Of a stretch of 32,499 bases of DNA, positions 21,951 through 30,903 are shown one piece after another. The notes beneath the pieces are model-generated. The model was not told the origin of the DNA and made no database searches. It saw nothing but the letters and a program-made list of their open reading frames with translations. This DNA comes from JAWWPG01 sp038232255. Lineage in GTDB: Bacteria > Actinomycetota > Actinomycetes > Propionibacteriales > Nocardioidaceae. The position numbers and the translations under genes were made by a program. The first letter of the stretch is position 1. Each line of letters opens with the position of its first letter. Location: assembly GCA_038232255.1 (NCBI GenBank), contig JBBSIF010000017.1, positions 1 through 32,499 on the forward strand, in the 5' to 3' direction.

Positions 21951-23495
21951 GGTTTGGAACCAGGCGGCGGTGTTCGCGGGGAGCACGCCCGACCGGACGG
22001 CGGCCTCCTCGCCGGACGCGAGCAGCAGGTCGCCGTACGCCGGAAGTCGTCGCTGACGCTTGCCGCAGTTGAGCACGCAGACGAACCCCGGCTCGCGCTC
22101 CAGCGCCAACACTCCGGGCGAAAGCGTGGTGACCGTGACCTCGGGGGCCAGATCGCCGATCGCGTCGCGGCGGACGGCCAGCGCCCGCCGGAAGAAGTGC
22201 AAGGTCGAGCCTGCGTCGCGCTCCTGGGCAGCAACGCTGAGGCGCCCCCACGTTCGAGGCTGCGGGAGCCAGCTTTCGGCCGTGCCGTCGGGGCTGAAGC
22301 CGTACGGACGCCGACTCCCGGACCACGGCATCGGCAGGCGGCAGCCGTCCCGGCCGATGCCGCCGCCGCGGAACCACATCGGGTCCTGCCGGGCGCGTGC
22401 GGAGACGTCGGCCTGCGGAAGACCCAGCTCGTCCCCCTGGTAGAGGTACGCCGACCCCGAGAGCGCCAGCATCGCCAACGTGGCGGCCTTCGCGCGCGCC
22501 AGACCAAGGGCGCCGCCGCCATAGCGGGTCGAAGCACGCACGACGTCGTGGTTGGACAGCACCCAGGTCGGGGAGGCGCCCGCCCGGTCCACGGCGTCGT
22601 AGGTGTCCTCGATGACCCGCCGGAAGGCGGCTGCCGACCACGGTGCCTTCAGCCACGCGAAGTTGAAGACCTGCTGCAGCTCGTCAGGGCGGACGTAGCG
22701 CGCCATGTCCTCGGCGGTATCCACCCAGGCCTCGCCGATCGCCATCCGGTCACCGGGGTACTCCGCGAGCACGCGATGCCACCGGCGGTAGACGTCGTGC
22801 ACCTCCGGCTGGTTCCAGAACGGCCCACGGTGACGGTTGAACCTGCCGTCGGGAAGTCCCTGCTCCTTGAAGAGCCCATGAGCGACGTCGATCCGGAATC
22901 CGTCGACGCCACGGTCGAGCCAGAAGCGGAGGATGGACTCGAACTCGTCGCCGACCTCCTCGTTGCGCCAGTTGAGGTCTGGCTGGCTCGAGTCGAACAG
23001 ATGGAGGTACCACTGCCCGTCGTCGGCCCGGCTCCAAGCCGGACCGCCGAACATCGACCGCCAGTTGTTCGGCGGCGTGGCGCCCGCGCGCCCTCGTCCG
23101 TTCGCGAACAGATAGCGCCTGCGCGCTTGGCTGCCGGGAGCAGCGACGAGGGCCTGCTGGAACCATGGGTGCTGCGACGACGTGTGGTTGGGCACCAGGT
23201 CGACGATGACCTTGAGGCCAAGGGAGTGCGCCGCCTCCAGCATGGCGTCGAAGGAGGCGAGGGTGCCGTATCGCGGGTCGACCTGCCGGTAGTCGGCGAC
23301 GTCGTAGCCCCCGTCGTTCTGCGGTGACGTGCAGAATGGGGTCAACCACACGGCGTCCACGCCGAGCGTGCGGAGATAGGGGAGTCGCTGGCGGATCCCC
23401 TCGAGGTCCCCGAGCCCGTCACCGTCAGCGTCGGCGAAGCTCCGCACGTAGACCTGGTAGCAGACGGCGTCGCGCCACCACGGTCGCCGAATCAC
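21948..23495 (-). CDS. GH13 alpha-glucosidase / oligo-1,6-glucosidase-like
   Basis: This 515-residue cytoplasmic glycoside hydrolase of family 13 begins PWWRDAVCYQVYVRSFAD. Conserved region I is DLVPNHTS (residues 99-106), II is GFRIDVAHG (nucleophile Asp203), III is IGEAWV (acid/base Glu255) and IV is VLSNHDVVR (Asp317). The QPDLNW motif of alpha-1,4/1,6-glucosidases is at 171-176. It should release glucose from maltose or isomaltose-type oligosaccharides. The GTG at 23495 overlaps the stop of the hotdog gene (GTGA), which fixes the start and implies coupling. Longer readings upstream run out of frame through the hotdog gene. The stop codon is part of the 22-bp repeat array. Confidence 0.94.
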   Translation of the reverse strand: MIRRPWWRDAVCYQVYVRSFADADGDGLGDLEGIRQRLPYLRTLGVDAVWLTPFCTSPQNDGGYDVADYRQVDPRYGTLASFDAMLEAAHSLGLKVIVDLVPNHTSSQHPWFQQALVAAPGSQARRRYLFANGRGRAGATPPNNWRSMFGGPAWSRADDGQWYLHLFDSSQPDLNWRNEEVGDEFESILRFWLDRGVDGFRIDVAHGLFKEQGLPDGRFNRHRGPFWNQPEVHDVYRRWHRVLAEYPGDRMAIGEAWVDTAEDMARYVRPDELQQVFNFAWLKAPWSAAAFRRVIEDTYDAVDRAGASPTWVLSNHDVVRASTRYGGGALGLARAKAATLAMLALSGSAYLYQGDELGLPQADVSARARQDPMWFRGGGIGRDGCRLPMPWSGSRRPYGFSPDGTAESWLPQPRTWGRLSVAAQERDAGSTLHFFRRALAVRRDAIGDLAPEVTVTTLSPGVLALEREPGFVCVLNCGKRQRRLPAYGDLLLASGEEAAVRSGVLPANTAAWFQT

Positions 23496-24244
23496 GTCGG
23501 GCCCTGGAAGGAGGCCGGGTCGACGGCGATCCACGTCTGCTCCGCTCGGCCGACCAGGCGGCCCTCGTCGTACAACGCCGTCGCGGTGAACGTCTTGCGG
23601 CCCTCCTCGCGCACGAGCTGCCCGACGACGACGTGCGGGCGTCCCACCCTCGGCTGCTCCGAGGATGCCGTCATCCTGCCGAGGACCAACGGACGGCTGC
23701 CGATGTCCGACGTCCAGCCACCCGGGCAGTCGAGCGCCGCCCAGCCGAACGCCGACGCGACGATGGTCGGGTTCGCCGAGGACGACAGGGACGGGTCGGG
23801 TACCCAGAGGCATGCCGTGCGACCTGGCTCCGTCGAGCCCGGCTCGAGCCGTAGGCCGTCTCCGCGCTCCCGCGCCGGTCCGCAGACGAAGCACTCGGGG
23901 AAGGGGTGCTCCCTCGCTCCGCGGTACGACGACCGAGCCGCTCTGGCCGCCTCGACGTCGACCGGAGCCGCCGCGGCACTCTCGAAGGAGCCCACCGCCG
24001 CCGTCGCGACGAGATGCTCGCCCTGGCGCAGCTCGATCCCGGCCTTGTGCTCGGCGCCGTCCGCCACCACCATCTCGACGTCGAGCGGCGGCGGTCTGCG
24101 CAGCGTCACCGTGACCGGCCGGCCGGCGGCGAGACCGTCGAGCGTCGTGGCGAGCCGCCCCGCCGTGTAGCCGCCGTTCCCGGAGCGCGCCGGTCCCCGG
24201 AAGCGGCGTACGACGGTTATCGAGGCGGAGTCGGACGCGGACAT
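23492..24244 (-). CDS. Hotdog-fold (thioesterase-like) protein
   Basis: This 250-residue protein is probably a double hotdog. The first half has NGGYTAGRLATTL and LRRPPPLDVEMVV, the second the ASAFGWAALDCPGGW segment and a C-terminal strand RAEQTWIAVD. A C118-x2-C121 pair in PECFVCGPARERGDGLRL sits between the halves and is characteristic of this uncharacterised actinobacterial group. Acyl-CoA thioester cleavage is possible but not shown. It starts 12 bp after the photolyase stop without a ribosome site and overlaps the GH13 start by 4 bp. Confidence 0.8.
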   Translation of the reverse strand: MSASDSASITVVRRFRGPARSGNGGYTAGRLATTLDGLAAGRPVTVTLRRPPPLDVEMVVADGAEHKAGIELRQGEHLVATAAVGSFESAAAAPVDVEAARAARSSYRGAREHPFPECFVCGPARERGDGLRLEPGSTEPGRTACLWVPDPSLSSSANPTIVASAFGWAALDCPGGWTSDIGSRPLVLGRMTASSEQPRVGRPHVVVGQLVREEGRKTFTATALYDEGRLVGRAEQTWIAVDPASFQGPT

Positions 24245-24256
24245 GACGAGAGGAGG

Positions 24257-25579
24257 CTACTCGTTCCGGACGGCCTCGTAGCGGGCGAGCGCCTCGCGTC
24301 GCTCGGTCTGGTGGTCGACGATCGGGTCGTGCGGGCGGTGCAGCTCGTCCGTCGGCAGGTCGCGGAGCTCGGGCACGTGGCGGCGGATGTAGTGCCCGTC
24401 CGGGTCGAACTTCTTGCCCTGGTCGATGGGGTTGAACACCCGGAAGTACGGCGCCGGGTCGGTGCCGCTGCCCGCCGTCCACTGCCAGTTGTGCTGGTTG
24501 GAGGCGAGGTCCGCGTCCACCAGCCAGTGCATGAAGTGGCGGGCGCCGTGCTGCCACTCGATGTGCAGGTCCTTGACCAGGAAGCTGGCCACGATCATCC
24601 GCACCCGGTTGTGCATCCACCCCTCGGAGCGGAGCTGACGCATGCCGGCGTCGACGATGGGGTAGCCGGTGCGGCCCTCCTTCCACGCCTCGAACCTCGG
24701 ACCCGGCTCCTCGTACCTCATCCGCGCCAGCTCCGGACGGAAGTACTCCCGGGCCGACTCCGGCCGTCGTGCCAGCACGTCCGCGTAGAACTCCCGCCAT
24801 GCCAGCTCACCCGAGTACCGCTGCCGGGACTGCACGTCCCCGCATCGCGCCTGGACGTCCGCGAGCATCGTCCGCGGGTGGATCTCCCCCCACTTCAGAT
24901 GGACCGACATCCGCGACGTGATGTCGAGGTCGGGCCGGTCGCGGCCCGTCGCGTAGTCCCCGAGGTGGGCCGCTGCCCAGCCTCGCCAGCGAGCGAGAGC
25001 CGCGGGCTCGCCGGCGGCGGGCAGCGCCATGCCGTCCGGTCGCTCCACCACCGGCAGGTCCTCGGTCGGCACGTCGAGGCGCCACCGAAGACCGGCCGGC
25101 GCCGGAACTGGCCGGTCCCAGCCGTGCTCGCGCCACGCCCGGCTGAAGGGGGTGAACACCTGGTAGCCCGCGTCCTGCTGGTTGCGCACCTGTCCGGGGT
25201 CGACGGCGTACGGCGACCCGCTGCGCACCAGCAGGGCGCCGGCCTCGGCGAGGGCCGCCTCGACCCGGCGGTCCCGCTCCCCGCCGTACGGGTTGAAGTC
25301 CGCGGAGACGAACACGGACCCGGCGCCCACCTCCGCCGCGAGCGCCGCAACGACCTCCACGGGGTCCCCGGTCCGGACGACGAGCCCTCCGACGCGTTCG
25401 GACAAGGAGGCGAGGCTGGCGACGAGATAAGCCCGGCGGGGGACGCCCGCCCGGTCCCACAGTGTCGGGTCGAGGACGAACAGCGGCACGACGTCATCCG
25501 CGGCCTCGGCTGCAGCCACGAGCGCCGGATGGTCGGCGAGGCGGAGGTCGCGCCGGAACCACATCACCGAGGTGGACAT
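24257..25579 (-). CDS. phr: Deoxyribodipyrimidine photolyase (class I cryptochrome/photolyase family)
   Basis: This 440-residue enzyme repairs UV-induced pyrimidine dimers with light. The N-terminal antenna domain starts MSTSVMWFRRDLRLADHPAL. The FAD domain has MSVHLKWGEIHPRTM, ELAWREFYADVL, GRTGYPIVDAGMRQLRSEGW and MHNRVRMIVASFLVKDL. DADLASNQHNWQWTAGSGTD and APYFRVFNPIDQGKKFDPDG then form the C-terminal FAD/DNA-binding signature. The ATG at 25579 has GAGAGG 8 bp upstream. It heads a minus-strand operon with the hotdog and GH13 genes and is divergent from the DtxR-type regulator. Confidence 0.96.
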   Translation of the reverse strand: MSTSVMWFRRDLRLADHPALVAAAEAADDVVPLFVLDPTLWDRAGVPRRAYLVASLASLSERVGGLVVRTGDPVEVVAALAAEVGAGSVFVSADFNPYGGERDRRVEAALAEAGALLVRSGSPYAVDPGQVRNQQDAGYQVFTPFSRAWREHGWDRPVPAPAGLRWRLDVPTEDLPVVERPDGMALPAAGEPAALARWRGWAAAHLGDYATGRDRPDLDITSRMSVHLKWGEIHPRTMLADVQARCGDVQSRQRYSGELAWREFYADVLARRPESAREYFRPELARMRYEEPGPRFEAWKEGRTGYPIVDAGMRQLRSEGWMHNRVRMIVASFLVKDLHIEWQHGARHFMHWLVDADLASNQHNWQWTAGSGTDPAPYFRVFNPIDQGKKFDPDGHYIRRHVPELRDLPTDELHRPHDPIVDHQTERREALARYEAVRNE

Positions 25580-25700
25580 CCGGCCATCCTCTCCCATCTG
25601 CGCGGTAGCCTCTCGGGTAGGTGCGGCCGTCTCTCGAGGCGGCACAAGGGGCGACCGCGGCCGGTGCGACGGGACGACAGCGACAGGTGGACGGGGCGGC

Positions 25701-26393
25701 GTGACTGATCTGATCGACACGACGGAGATGTACCTCAAGACCATCTTCGAGCTCACGGAAGAGGGCACCGTGCCGCTGCGTGCCAGGATCGCGGAGCGGC
25801 TCCACCAGTCCGGGCCGACCGTCAGCCAGACCGTTGCCCGGATGGAGCGCGACGGCCTGCTCACCGTCGAGGGAGACCGCCATCTCGAGCTGACGCAGGA
25901 GGGCAGCACGCGCGCGATGCGCGTGATGCGCAAGCACCGGCTCGCCGAACGGCTGCTGCTGGACGTCATCGGGCTCGAGTGGGAGCAGGTGCACACGGAG
26001 GCGTGCCGCTGGGAGCACGTGATGTCGGAGACGGTCGAGAGACGGCTGGTCGAGATCCTCGACCATCCGATCCAGTCGCCGTATGGCAACCCCATTCCGG
26101 GGCTGGAGGAGCTCGGGGAGGGCAGCGCCCACGAGGAGGGATCCCTGGCCGGATTTCGGCGGATGGACGAGATGGCGACGGGCGCCGAGACGAAGCTTCG
26201 GGTAGCGAGGATCGGTGAGCCGCTGCAGACACGCGAGGACCTGATGGCGCTGTTCTACCGAGCCGACGTGGTGCCGGGCCGGCTGGTGACGGTGACCAGG
26301 CGCTCGGAGGATGAGCTGATCCTCGAGGCCGGCAGCGACCCCGTCACCATCGATGCGGAGACGGCCGGCCACATCTTCGTCAGTGCGACCTGA
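25701..26393 (+). CDS. Iron-dependent repressor, DtxR/IdeR type
   Basis: This 230-residue regulator matches DtxR/IdeR residue by residue at the metal sites. Site 1 is His79, Glu83 and His98. Site 2 is Met10, Cys102, Glu105 and His106 in EACRWEHVM. The winged helix with SGPTVSQTVARMERDGLL (residues 37-54) binds DNA, a dimerisation domain follows, and a C-terminal SH3-like domain is from about 150 on. Cys102 and Met10 indicate an Fe(II) sensor rather than a Mn(II) sensor of the MntR type. The GTG at 25701 is fixed by this numbering. No iron box was recognised in front of it or of its neighbours. Confidence 0.95.
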   Translation: MTDLIDTTEMYLKTIFELTEEGTVPLRARIAERLHQSGPTVSQTVARMERDGLLTVEGDRHLELTQEGSTRAMRVMRKHRLAERLLLDVIGLEWEQVHTEACRWEHVMSETVERRLVEILDHPIQSPYGNPIPGLEELGEGSAHEEGSLAGFRRMDEMATGAETKLRVARIGEPLQTREDLMALFYRADVVPGRLVTVTRRSEDELILEAGSDPVTIDAETAGHIFVSAT

Positions 26394-26447
26394 CGCGCCC
26401 CGGCCGAACCGAGCGTCATGCTCCTGGTCCTGGCGGGCTGACGACTG

Positions 26448-27779
26448 GTGAAGAGCCCCTTCACGGACCTCCCGCGGGAGGTCGCCGTCCTCGTCGCCGT
26501 CGCCGTGGCCGTCGCGGTGGGCTTCGGCGTCGTCGCCCCCGCGATCCCGGAGTTCGCGCGCTCCTTCGGCGTGGGCAAGACGGCCGCGGGCGCCGTCATC
26601 TCAGCTTTCGCTCTCATGCGTTTCGTCTCGGCGCTCGGCGGCGGACGCCTCGTCGACGCCTTCGGCGAGCGCATCATCTTGGCGACCGGGATCGCGATCG
26701 TGGGGGTCTCCACCGGGCTCGCCGGCTTGTCGCAGAGCTATGAGCAGCTGCTGATCCTGCGCGGGCTCGGCGGCGTCGGGTCGGCGATGTTCACCGTGTC
26801 GGCCACCGCCCTGCTGTTCAGGGTCGTCGGGTCGGGAAGCCGAGGGCGGGCGACGGGTCTCTTCCAGTCCGGGTTCCTGATCGGCGGCTTGCTGGGGCCG
26901 CTCGCCGGAGGGTTCCTCACGAGCTACTCGCTCCGCCTGCCGTTCTACGTCTACGCAGTCTCGCTGCTCGGCGCCGGGACGATCGCGACGATGTTCCTGT
27001 CCAGTGCGCGTCCGAGGGTGGCCGGTACGGCGACCTCGCCGCCCCTGGACGTCGCAGCGGCGGCAGAGGACCCTACCGGCGGCGGTCAGGCTCCGGCCGT
27101 CGACGCCGTCCCCGCCGTCGACGCCGTTCCCCCCGTCGACGAGCCGGCGACGCTCCTTCGGGAGGCGTGGGCGCATCCGTCGTACCGGGCTGCCATCGCC
27201 GTGAACTTCGCGATCGGATGGGCGTTCTTCGGCGTCCGGATGAGCCTCATCCCGCTGTTCGTCACCGAGGGCCTGCACGCCAGCGTGGTGTGGATCGGGA
27301 TCGGCTTCCTCTGCACGTCGCTGGCTCAGGTGACCTGCCTGGTGTTCGCCGGCCGCTTCGTCGACCGGACCGGTCGGCGCCCCGCGATGGTGATCGGCTG
27401 CCTCGTGGCCGGCGCGGCGCTGGCGACCCTCGCCGTCGCGCACGTGCTGGCCCTGTTCCTTGTCGCCATGACGGCGCTCGGAGTCGGCGGGGCCTTCGTG
27501 GGCACGGCGCCCGGCGCGGTGGTCGGGGACATCATGCGCGGTCGCGGCGGCAAGGTGGTCGCCGTCTTCCAGATGGCCTCCGACGCGGGCATCATCACCG
27601 GGCCGCTCGCCGCTGGATGGCTCGCTGACCACGTCTCGTTCGGCGCCGCGTTCGTCGCGTGCGCCGTGGTGGTGTTCGCGGCGATGGTCGTGGCCCTGCG
27701 GATGCCGGAGACCCTGGCGGGCGCCCCTGCCGGCTCGAGCCTGCTGCCTGCCGTCGTACGCCGTCGACCTGCCGGCTGA
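26448..27779 (+). CDS. MFS transporter (DHA1-like)
   Basis: This 443-residue protein has about 12 predicted membrane helices: AVLVAVAVAVAVGFGVVAPAIPEF is helix 1, RLVDAFGERIILATG the motif after helix 2, and RGLGGVGSAMFTVSATALLF helix 4. A cytoplasmic loop of about 45 residues between the halves (about 190-235) is Ala/Pro-rich and contains the repeat VDAVPAVDAVPPVD. GRFVDRTGRRPAM is the second-half motif. It resembles drug-resistance MFS pumps; the substrate is unknown. The GTG start at 26448 has no clear ribosome site. It lies 54 bp after the DtxR-type gene and may share its transcript. Confidence 0.9.
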   Translation: MKSPFTDLPREVAVLVAVAVAVAVGFGVVAPAIPEFARSFGVGKTAAGAVISAFALMRFVSALGGGRLVDAFGERIILATGIAIVGVSTGLAGLSQSYEQLLILRGLGGVGSAMFTVSATALLFRVVGSGSRGRATGLFQSGFLIGGLLGPLAGGFLTSYSLRLPFYVYAVSLLGAGTIATMFLSSARPRVAGTATSPPLDVAAAAEDPTGGGQAPAVDAVPAVDAVPPVDEPATLLREAWAHPSYRAAIAVNFAIGWAFFGVRMSLIPLFVTEGLHASVVWIGIGFLCTSLAQVTCLVFAGRFVDRTGRRPAMVIGCLVAGAALATLAVAHVLALFLVAMTALGVGGAFVGTAPGAVVGDIMRGRGGKVVAVFQMASDAGIITGPLAAGWLADHVSFGAAFVACAVVVFAAMVVALRMPETLAGAPAGSSLLPAVVRRRPAG

Positions 27780-27791
27780 CCGAGCGCCGGC
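27771..27791. terminator. Possible bidirectional hairpin between convergent genes
   Basis: GCCGGC (27771-27776) and GCCGGC (27786-27791) can pair across a 9-nt loop. The hairpin spans the stop of the MFS gene and lies just before the stop of the convergent CHAP gene. There is no T-run, so the call is weak. Confidence 0.3.
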
Positions 27792-27804
27792 CGGTACGTC
27801 GCGG

Positions 27805-29286
27805 CTACATGTCCTCGATGTGGATGTAGACGTAGGTCGTCGTGGGCACGGTCCGGGTGCCGTAGCCGCCCGGTGCGCTGTAGTTGTAGTCCTCGATGGT
27901 CACCGTGCCGTTGCCGACGGCGGCGACCCAGGCCACGTGTCCCCCGCTTCCCTCCCGGTCAGACTCCGCGATGGCGCCACGCGCCGGGACCGAGTTGACG
28001 ACGTACCCCAGCGCGCGGGCGTTGTCGTCCCAGGTGCCGGCGTTCCCGAACCGGCCACCCGACATGAAGTTGGAGAAGGCGACGTGGTTGGCGCTGTTCA
28101 TCCGCCAGGCGACGAAGCTCGTGCACTCGCGGTTGTAGAACCGCCACGGGTCGATGAGCGAGTCCCGCGGCGCGCTTCGGAGATCGGCCGGGTAGTCGTC
28201 GCCCAGCACGCCGCCGACGCCCGTGGACGCCCACCGGGCGACTCCGTTCTGGTAGATGACGAAGTTCCCGTCGGTCTGAAGGATTGCCGCGGCACCTGGA
28301 TACCCGGCGGTCCCCGATGACCACACGACGCGACCGAACGCCCCGACGAGTTGCATCGTGCCGTCCGGTTGCATGACCAGGGTCGAGCCGGCGGCCGCCG
28401 TGTTGGACGCCCAGTCGATCGACCTGTCGTAGGTGTCGTAGAGCACCAGGTTTCCGTCGCCTCGCATGAGGACCTGGTAGCGACGATCCGCTGAGCGCAG
28501 GAACTGCCCGGCGTGCAGCACTTCCGAGGGGCCGAGCTTGGGGTTGGTGGTGTAGCTGCTCCAGACGAGGCCGCCGTCGGGGGTCAGGATGACCAGGTTC
28601 GAGTCCCGGCGGATGCGCAGGGCGTAGCTGCCTTTGGCGTGTCCGCCGGTTCCGGTGGTCTTCAGCACCGAACCGTCGGCGGCGTGGACCACGAGGTTGC
28701 CGTCGGGCTGCAGGACCGCCCAGGCGCCGGGGTGGCCGCTGGTCTGCATCGACCAGATGAGCCTGCCGGTCGTGGCGAGCAGGATTGAGAGGTTCCCGTT
28801 CGCCTGCATCATCAGCCGGTAGGAGCCCTCTGCGGAGACGAGCGCGTCGCCGGCGTGCATCACCTGTCCGGAGCGCAGGGTGTCTCCGGTCACGAACACC
28901 CGCCGCTGCGGGCTGAGTCCCGCTTGGACGTTGCCGCCCGCCGGCTTGGCAACCCGGTAGAGAACTGCGCCGACGCTCTGGCCGGTCTGGACGAACCGGT
29001 AGCCCGACGAGGAGCCGAGTCTTGTCGTCGCCACTGTCTGGAAGGCGCCGGCAGTGAAGCGCTGCAGCTGGACGACCGCCCCGGCTACGGCCGGGGTGAC
29101 CGAGCCCGTGATCGCGAAGGAGACGCCGACCTTCGGGCTGCTCGCCGGCGGAGTGATCGTGACGGCGTACCGGCTTCCGGCAGCTTGTGCCGGGGTCGCT
29201 GCCAGGACCAGGACGCAGAGCGCGACGCCCGACAGCACCGTGGTGGCGCGGAGCAGCCAGCTGCGGACGTGTGAGCTAGGCGTCAT
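27805..29286 (-). CDS. Secreted lectin-CHAP domain protein
   Basis: This 493-residue secreted protein has a signal peptide (residues 1-35, ...LVLAATPAQA), an Ig-like beta domain (about 40-130), two bulb-type B-lectin domains (about 134-246 and 253-356) and a C-terminal CHAP amidase/peptidase domain (about 365-493). Six lectin repeats are visible; ILQTDGNFVIY fits the mannose-binding QxDxNxVxY pattern exactly, and others are degenerate (QPDGNLVVH, RGDGNLVLY). CHAP catalytic residues are Cys388 in NRECTSFVAW and His450 in GGHVAWV. It probably cleaves peptidoglycan while binding cell-surface glycans. ATG 29286 has GGAAAG upstream. An AT-rich leader includes TATGAT (29326-29321), a likely -10 box. 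Confidence 0.9.
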   Translation of the reverse strand: MTPSSHVRSWLLRATTVLSGVALCVLVLAATPAQAAGSRYAVTITPPASSPKVGVSFAITGSVTPAVAGAVVQLQRFTAGAFQTVATTRLGSSSGYRFVQTGQSVGAVLYRVAKPAGGNVQAGLSPQRRVFVTGDTLRSGQVMHAGDALVSAEGSYRLMMQANGNLSILLATTGRLIWSMQTSGHPGAWAVLQPDGNLVVHAADGSVLKTTGTGGHAKGSYALRIRRDSNLVILTPDGGLVWSSYTTNPKLGPSEVLHAGQFLRSADRRYQVLMRGDGNLVLYDTYDRSIDWASNTAAAGSTLVMQPDGTMQLVGAFGRVVWSSGTAGYPGAAAILQTDGNFVIYQNGVARWASTGVGGVLGDDYPADLRSAPRDSLIDPWRFYNRECTSFVAWRMNSANHVAFSNFMSGGRFGNAGTWDDNARALGYVVNSVPARGAIAESDREGSGGHVAWVAAVGNGTVTIEDYNYSAPGGYGTRTVPTTTYVYIHIEDM

Positions 29287-29532
29287 GAACTTCTTTCCAA
29301 CAATTCCAGTAAGGAAAGAAATCATACGCCATCGTGAGTTCACGCAGGCTGCCAGCGACGACGCTGGCCGTCGGCCAGCAATGCCTCGGCGTGCCGGCGG
29401 TCCGCAGCGGCTCCACGGCGCGGACCAGCTCCCCAAAGTCTCGGCCATTCCTGGGCAAGCGCACAGCAAACTCATGGGGTCGAGAGGTTGGCTGGGAAGC
29501 AAGCCGCAGTGGCAAGAATCCAGGAGCGCCAG

Positions 29533-30870
29533 ATGACGAACAGCCCAGGGGACGTCCACCCCAGCGAACCGAACCGCCAAGGTCAGCCCTGGCAGTGGAC
29601 CGGTCAGGACACTGCCCCGACCCGGTACGGCGGCGCTGCGCTTTCTCCCGTGCAGGCCGCCGGGTCAGGAGGCAGCCGCAGACCCGTGTCGACGCGCACG
29701 AAGGCGCTCGGCGCTGCCGCCGCTTTCGTGCTCGCTGCAGGCTCCGCCGCAGGCGGCGTGGCGTTCGGGTATGCCCACGCGGACGGCTCGTCCTCCGCCG
29801 CAGGCATCGCAGCCGGCGGCAGCAGCCCGTCGCAGCAGGGCGGAGCCGGTCAGCCCTCCGCGAACCCCCCGTCCACGGGGCCGTCGGACGGGGGCAAGCA
29901 GAGCCAGTCGCCGCACCATCGCCGCGGCGGACGGCCGTCCTCGATCACGGTGCCCGGTCAGGCCACGCCGAGCCAGCAGGTCGGCGTCGTCGACATCAAC
30001 ACGCGCCTCAAGTACGAGGGCGCGAAAGCCGCAGGCACGGGCATGATCCTCAGCTCGACCGGCGAGATCCTCACGAACAACCACGTGGTCGAGGGCGCAA
30101 CCAAAATCAAGGTGACCGTCGTGTCGACGGGTGACAAGTACGTCGCCACCGTCGTCGGGACCGACAAGGTCGACGACGTGGCGGTGCTGCAGCTGACCAA
30201 CGCCTCCGGGCTGACGCCGATCACACCCGACACCGGAGCGGTCTCCGTCGGCGACCCTGTGGTCGCCGTGGGGAACGCCATGGGCGCCGGCGGCGTCCCC
30301 AGTGCGGCGAAGGGCACCATCACCGGTCTCAACCGCTCAATCACGACGCGAAGCGAGGGCAGCACTGAAGGGGAGCGGCTCACCGGGATGATCCAGGTGG
30401 ACGCGCAGGTCATCTCCGGGGACTCCGGCGGTCCGCTGTACGACGCCGGCCACCAGGTCATCGGCATGGACACGGCAGCGTCGGCCTCGCCTGCACAGTC
30501 CACCGGCTTCGCGATCCCCATCGCCCGCGCTCTCTCGATCGCCTCGAAGATCCAGAACGGCGACGCAGGCGGGAACATCAGCATCGGCTCACCCGCCTTC
30601 CTCGGAGTGCAGTTCCAGCCCGGTGCGTCGTACAGCAACGGCGGGGCCGTCATCTCCGGCGCGTTGCCGAAGACGCCGGCAGCGAAGGCTGGACTCATCA
30701 GCGGTGACACGATCACCCGGGTCGACGGCACGGCGATCACCTCGGGCAGCCAGCTGAAGACCGTCCTGTCGCACTACAAGCCCGACCAGTCCATCTCCTT
30801 GACGTGGACGGACACCCGGGGCGGCTCTCACACCGCCACGGTCACACTGACGGCGGGACCGGCCGAGTAG
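29533..30870 (+). CDS. Membrane-anchored HtrA-like serine protease with PDZ domain
   Basis: This 445-residue protein has a cytoplasmic Gln/Pro/Gly-rich tail (1-55), one membrane helix (about 58-80), an extracytoplasmic Ser/Gly/Pro-rich linker (85-145), a trypsin-like domain and a C-terminal PDZ domain (about 350-440). The triad is His184 in TNNHVVEG, Asp215 in KVDDVAVLQL and Ser298 in ISGDSGGPLYD. This matches the actinobacterial HtrA/PepD type acting in envelope protein quality control. ATG 29533 has AGGAG 7 bp upstream; the longer frame from 29488 has none. It is divergent from the lectin-CHAP gene, so the two extracytoplasmic proteins share a 246-bp control region. Confidence 0.94.
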   Translation: MTNSPGDVHPSEPNRQGQPWQWTGQDTAPTRYGGAALSPVQAAGSGGSRRPVSTRTKALGAAAAFVLAAGSAAGGVAFGYAHADGSSSAAGIAAGGSSPSQQGGAGQPSANPPSTGPSDGGKQSQSPHHRRGGRPSSITVPGQATPSQQVGVVDINTRLKYEGAKAAGTGMILSSTGEILTNNHVVEGATKIKVTVVSTGDKYVATVVGTDKVDDVAVLQLTNASGLTPITPDTGAVSVGDPVVAVGNAMGAGGVPSAAKGTITGLNRSITTRSEGSTEGERLTGMIQVDAQVISGDSGGPLYDAGHQVIGMDTAASASPAQSTGFAIPIARALSIASKIQNGDAGGNISIGSPAFLGVQFQPGASYSNGGAVISGALPKTPAAKAGLISGDTITRVDGTAITSGSQLKTVLSHYKPDQSISLTWTDTRGGSHTATVTLTAGPAE

Positions 30871-30877
30871 GGCCGCC

Positions 30878-30903
30878 GGGCGACGGCGTCGCGCTAGTCG
30901 CCC
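30878..30903. terminator. Possible bidirectional hairpin between protease and rtcB
   Basis: GGGCGAC (30878-30884) and GTCGCCC (30897-30903) form a 7-bp stem with a 12-nt loop between two convergent genes, overlapping the rtcB stop. No T-run is present. Confidence 0.35.

Noticed and set aside
21948..24800. Apparent 950-codon minus-strand frame extending the GH13 enzyme upstream
   Set aside because: The part above 23495 reads the hotdog and photolyase genes in a wrong frame and is Arg/Gly/Ala-rich; the GH13 protein begins naturally at GTG 23495 with its conserved N-terminus.
25579..25701. DtxR/IdeR iron box between photolyase and the dtxR-type gene
   Set aside because: The GGTAGCC...GGGTAGGT stretch does not fit the TTAGGTTAGGCTAACCTAA-type palindrome.
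23906..25708. 600-codon plus-strand frame antisense to photolyase
   Set aside because: Low-complexity Arg/Val/Pro composition without motifs, fully opposite a certain photolyase gene.
27004..27632. Alternative frames within the MFS gene around the VDAVP repeats
   Set aside because: The repeats are the interdomain loop of the transporter; the other frames lack any domain.
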